This document shows, in pieces, positions 62,606 to 64,000 of a DNA stretch of 64,000 nt. Source of the DNA: Alicycliphilus denitrificans_A. Its GTDB lineage: Bacteria > Pseudomonadota > Gammaproteobacteria > Burkholderiales > Burkholderiaceae_C. The position numbers and the translations under genes were made by a program. The notes beneath the pieces were generated by a model. That model was not told the DNA's origin, did not search any database, and saw nothing but the letters and a program-made list of their open reading frames with translations. The stretch is taken from contig NZ_CP126238.1 in assembly GCF_044792555.1 (NCBI RefSeq), positions 3,224,001 through 3,288,000 on the forward strand, read 5' to 3'. How positions within the stretch are numbered: the first letter of the stretch is position 1; the number at the start of each line of letters is the position of its first letter.

Positions 62606-63694
62606 GTGAACGCTACCACCCGCCTGGGCCTGCTAGGCCTTGCCGTGACCTTGTCCGCCTGCTCCGTACTGGAGAACGACAAGATCGACTACAAAAGCGC
62701 CACCAAGGGTGCGACGCTAGAGGTCCCCCCAGACCTCAACCAGCTCTCTCGCGAGACGCGCTACACCGTGCCTGGCGGCGCAGTGTCGGCCGCCGCCTTC
62801 GAGGCCGGGCAGGCGCAGCAGCCGCGCGGCGCAGCCAGTGCCGCGCCCCAGACCATAGGCGACGTACGCATCGAGCGCGACGGCAACCAGCGCTGGCTGA
62901 TCGTGAACCGCCCCGTTGACCAACTGTGGGATCCGGTGCGTGACTTCTGGCTGGAAAACGGCTTTGTCTACACCCTGGAGCAACCCAAGCTCGGCATCCT
63001 GGAAACCGACTGGGCCGAAAACCGCGCCAAGCTGCCCCAGGACATCATTCGCTCCACCATCGGCAAGGTGTTTGACTCGCTCTACTCCACGGGCGAGCGT
63101 GACAAGTTTCGCACCCGCCTGGAGCGCACGGCCAGCGGCGCCACCGAGATCTTCATCACCCATCGCGGCATGCAGGAGGTCTACACCTCGGCCCAGAAGG
63201 ACAGCACGGTGTGGCAACCGCGCCCGGCCGATGCGGAACTGGAGACCGAATTCCTGCGCCGCCTGATGGTCAAGCTGGGCGTGAGCGAGGAGCAGTCCAA
63301 GGCCGCCGCGACCACCCCTGTGCCGACCACGCCCGGCGCACGCATGGCCACGCTGAACGACGTGCCCGTGGTGCAACTCGGCGAGGGCTTCGACCGCGCC
63401 TGGCGCCGCGTGGGCGTGTCGCTCGATCGCACGGGCTTCACGGTGGAAGACCGCGACCGCAGCCAGGGTGTGTATTTCGTGCGTTATGTGGCGCCAGGCG
63501 ACAAGAAGGAGAAGGGGTTCTTCAGCAAGCTGTTCTCAAGCTCGCCCGACGCCGCCGCCCCGCTCAAGTACCGCATCGTGGTGCGCAGCGAGGGCAACCA
63601 GAGCACGATCTCGGTACTGAACGCAGCCGGCGCACCCGAGACCTCGGCCAACGCCCAGCGCATCATCCGCGTGCTCGCCGACGACCTCAAGTAA
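62606..63694 (+). CDS. bamC: Outer membrane assembly lipoprotein BamC
   Basis: A 362-residue lipoprotein of the beta-barrel assembly (BAM) complex. The start is GTG at 62606 with GAAGGA upstream (62593-62598). Signal with lipobox LSAC (Cys19), then the long unstructured N-terminal region characteristic of BamC (KATLEVPPDLNQLSRETRY-like residues) that wraps BamD, followed by two helix-grip domains. It is anchored in the outer membrane and faces the periplasm. dapA immediately upstream supports the call. Confidence 0.93.
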   Translation: MNATTRLGLLGLAVTLSACSVLENDKIDYKSATKGATLEVPPDLNQLSRETRYTVPGGAVSAAAFEAGQAQQPRGAASAAPQTIGDVRIERDGNQRWLIVNRPVDQLWDPVRDFWLENGFVYTLEQPKLGILETDWAENRAKLPQDIIRSTIGKVFDSLYSTGERDKFRTRLERTASGATEIFITHRGMQEVYTSAQKDSTVWQPRPADAELETEFLRRLMVKLGVSEEQSKAAATTPVPTTPGARMATLNDVPVVQLGEGFDRAWRRVGVSLDRTGFTVEDRDRSQGVYFVRYVAPGDKKEKGFFSKLFSSSPDAAAPLKYRIVVRSEGNQSTISVLNAAGAPETSANAQRIIRVLADDLK

Positions 63695-63770
63695 GCCCGG
63701 CACGGCCCGCCCCTGCACGGGGCACCGGTGCGGTGACGCGCATGAGGCCAAGAGCGGCCTACGCAGCAAC

Positions 63771-63803
63771 AAAAAACCCCGGCCTGAACGACCGGGGTTT
63801 TTT
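63771..63803. terminator. Bidirectional intrinsic terminator
   Basis: AAAAAACCCCGG at 63771-63782 pairs with CCGGGGTTTTTT at 63792-63803. It serves bamC (plus) and the Ala-rich gene (minus). Confidence 0.9.
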
Positions 63804-63843
63804 GTTGGCGTGTGCCGGGCCCGATAGCCCGGCGAGCCCGTGC

Positions 63844-64000
63844 TTACTTGGCTTCGGAAGCAGCGCTGGTGGCAGCGCCAGCGGCCGCATCGGCAGCTGC
63901 CTTGGCTGCGTCGGTGGCGGCAGCGGCAGGAGCCTCCGCGGAGGCAGGAGCTTCTGCGGGAGCGGCTGCAGGCGCTGGTGCCTCTACGGGAGCAGGTGCG
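63844..64000 (-). CDS. Ala/Pro-rich protein, C-terminal part (5' end outside window)
   Basis: The visible 51 codons read as alanine, proline and glutamate repeats (APVEAPAPAAAPAEAPA), then TDAAKAAADAAAGAATSAAS and EAK before TAA at 63844-63846. It could be the tail of an exported or histone-like protein; nothing more can be said without the N-terminus. Confidence 0.6.
   Translation of the reverse strand, partial: APAPVEAPAPAAAPAEAPASAEAPAAAATDAAKAAADAAAGAATSAASEAK

Overview
The window is GC-rich DNA from a betaproteobacterium, most likely family Comamonadaceae (Acidovorax/Alicycliphilus-like). This rests on several things: the RNase E with a long Arg/Ala/Pro-rich arm, the two Bug-type tricarboxylate-receptor genes, a BPSS1780-type membrane protein, the dapA-bamC pair, the rluC-gph-Rieske-sppA operon, and a short hairpin repeat of a kind I associate with this family. 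The assignment is by protein recognition only; no search was run. Most of the window is ordinary chromosomal backbone, with accessory patches at about 31.4-44 kb and a decayed gene at the left edge.

Layout, left to right. 0-1.3 kb: broken SNF2-type helicase. 1.4-4.5 kb (minus): rluC, phosphoglycolate phosphatase, a Rieske protein and an S49 peptidase in a tight operon, diverging from rne (5.0-8.0 kb), which has a leader of about 550 nt. 8.1-10.8 kb (plus): yaaA, a prolyl-4-hydroxylase-like dioxygenase, queF. 10.8-18.3 kb (minus): Aer-like chemoreceptor, dinB with an EamA transporter, an FMN alpha-hydroxyacid dehydrogenase, and pbpC. 18.4-26.2 kb: a small exported protein, a metallophosphatase, and a 1977-residue alpha-2-macroglobulin that probably works with PBP1C in envelope defence. 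26.3-31.4 kb: a Bug receptor, argH, an AlgZ/AlgR-like two-component pair and a ZIP metal transporter.

31.6-38.1 kb: an orphan molybdenum hydroxylase large subunit, then enoyl-CoA hydratase, class III CoA-transferase and a second Bug receptor, divergent from a LysR regulator. This looks like a small carboxylate uptake and CoA-activation module. 38.2-44 kb is accessory: a LuxR-type regulator frameshifted at a C-tract, a PEP-CTERM protein built of 132-bp tandem repeats, a lipoprotein hydrolase ending at a 28-bp inverted repeat, and a BrnT/BrnA toxin-antitoxin pair whose stop overlaps the start of azlCD.

44-64 kb is core again: polA, two small exported proteins (one DUF2782-like), thrB, a membrane protein, a diguanylate cyclase with a periplasmic sensor, phoX with a candidate Pho box, a UvrD-like helicase, GMP reductase, tRNA-Lys(CTT), parE, an MFS transporter, a 42-residue membrane peptide coupled to a methyltransferase, dapA, bamC, and the end of an Ala/Pro-rich protein.

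The most unusual signal is a dispersed hairpin repeat of about 50-60 bp. Eleven candidate copies occur, five between genes and six inside open reading frames (pbpC, the macroglobulin, polA, the DUF2782-like gene, the UvrD-like helicase and a methyltransferase). In each coding copy the frame stays open, giving short extra peptides, mostly at linkers. This resembles in principle the protein-coding palindromic elements known from Rickettsia.
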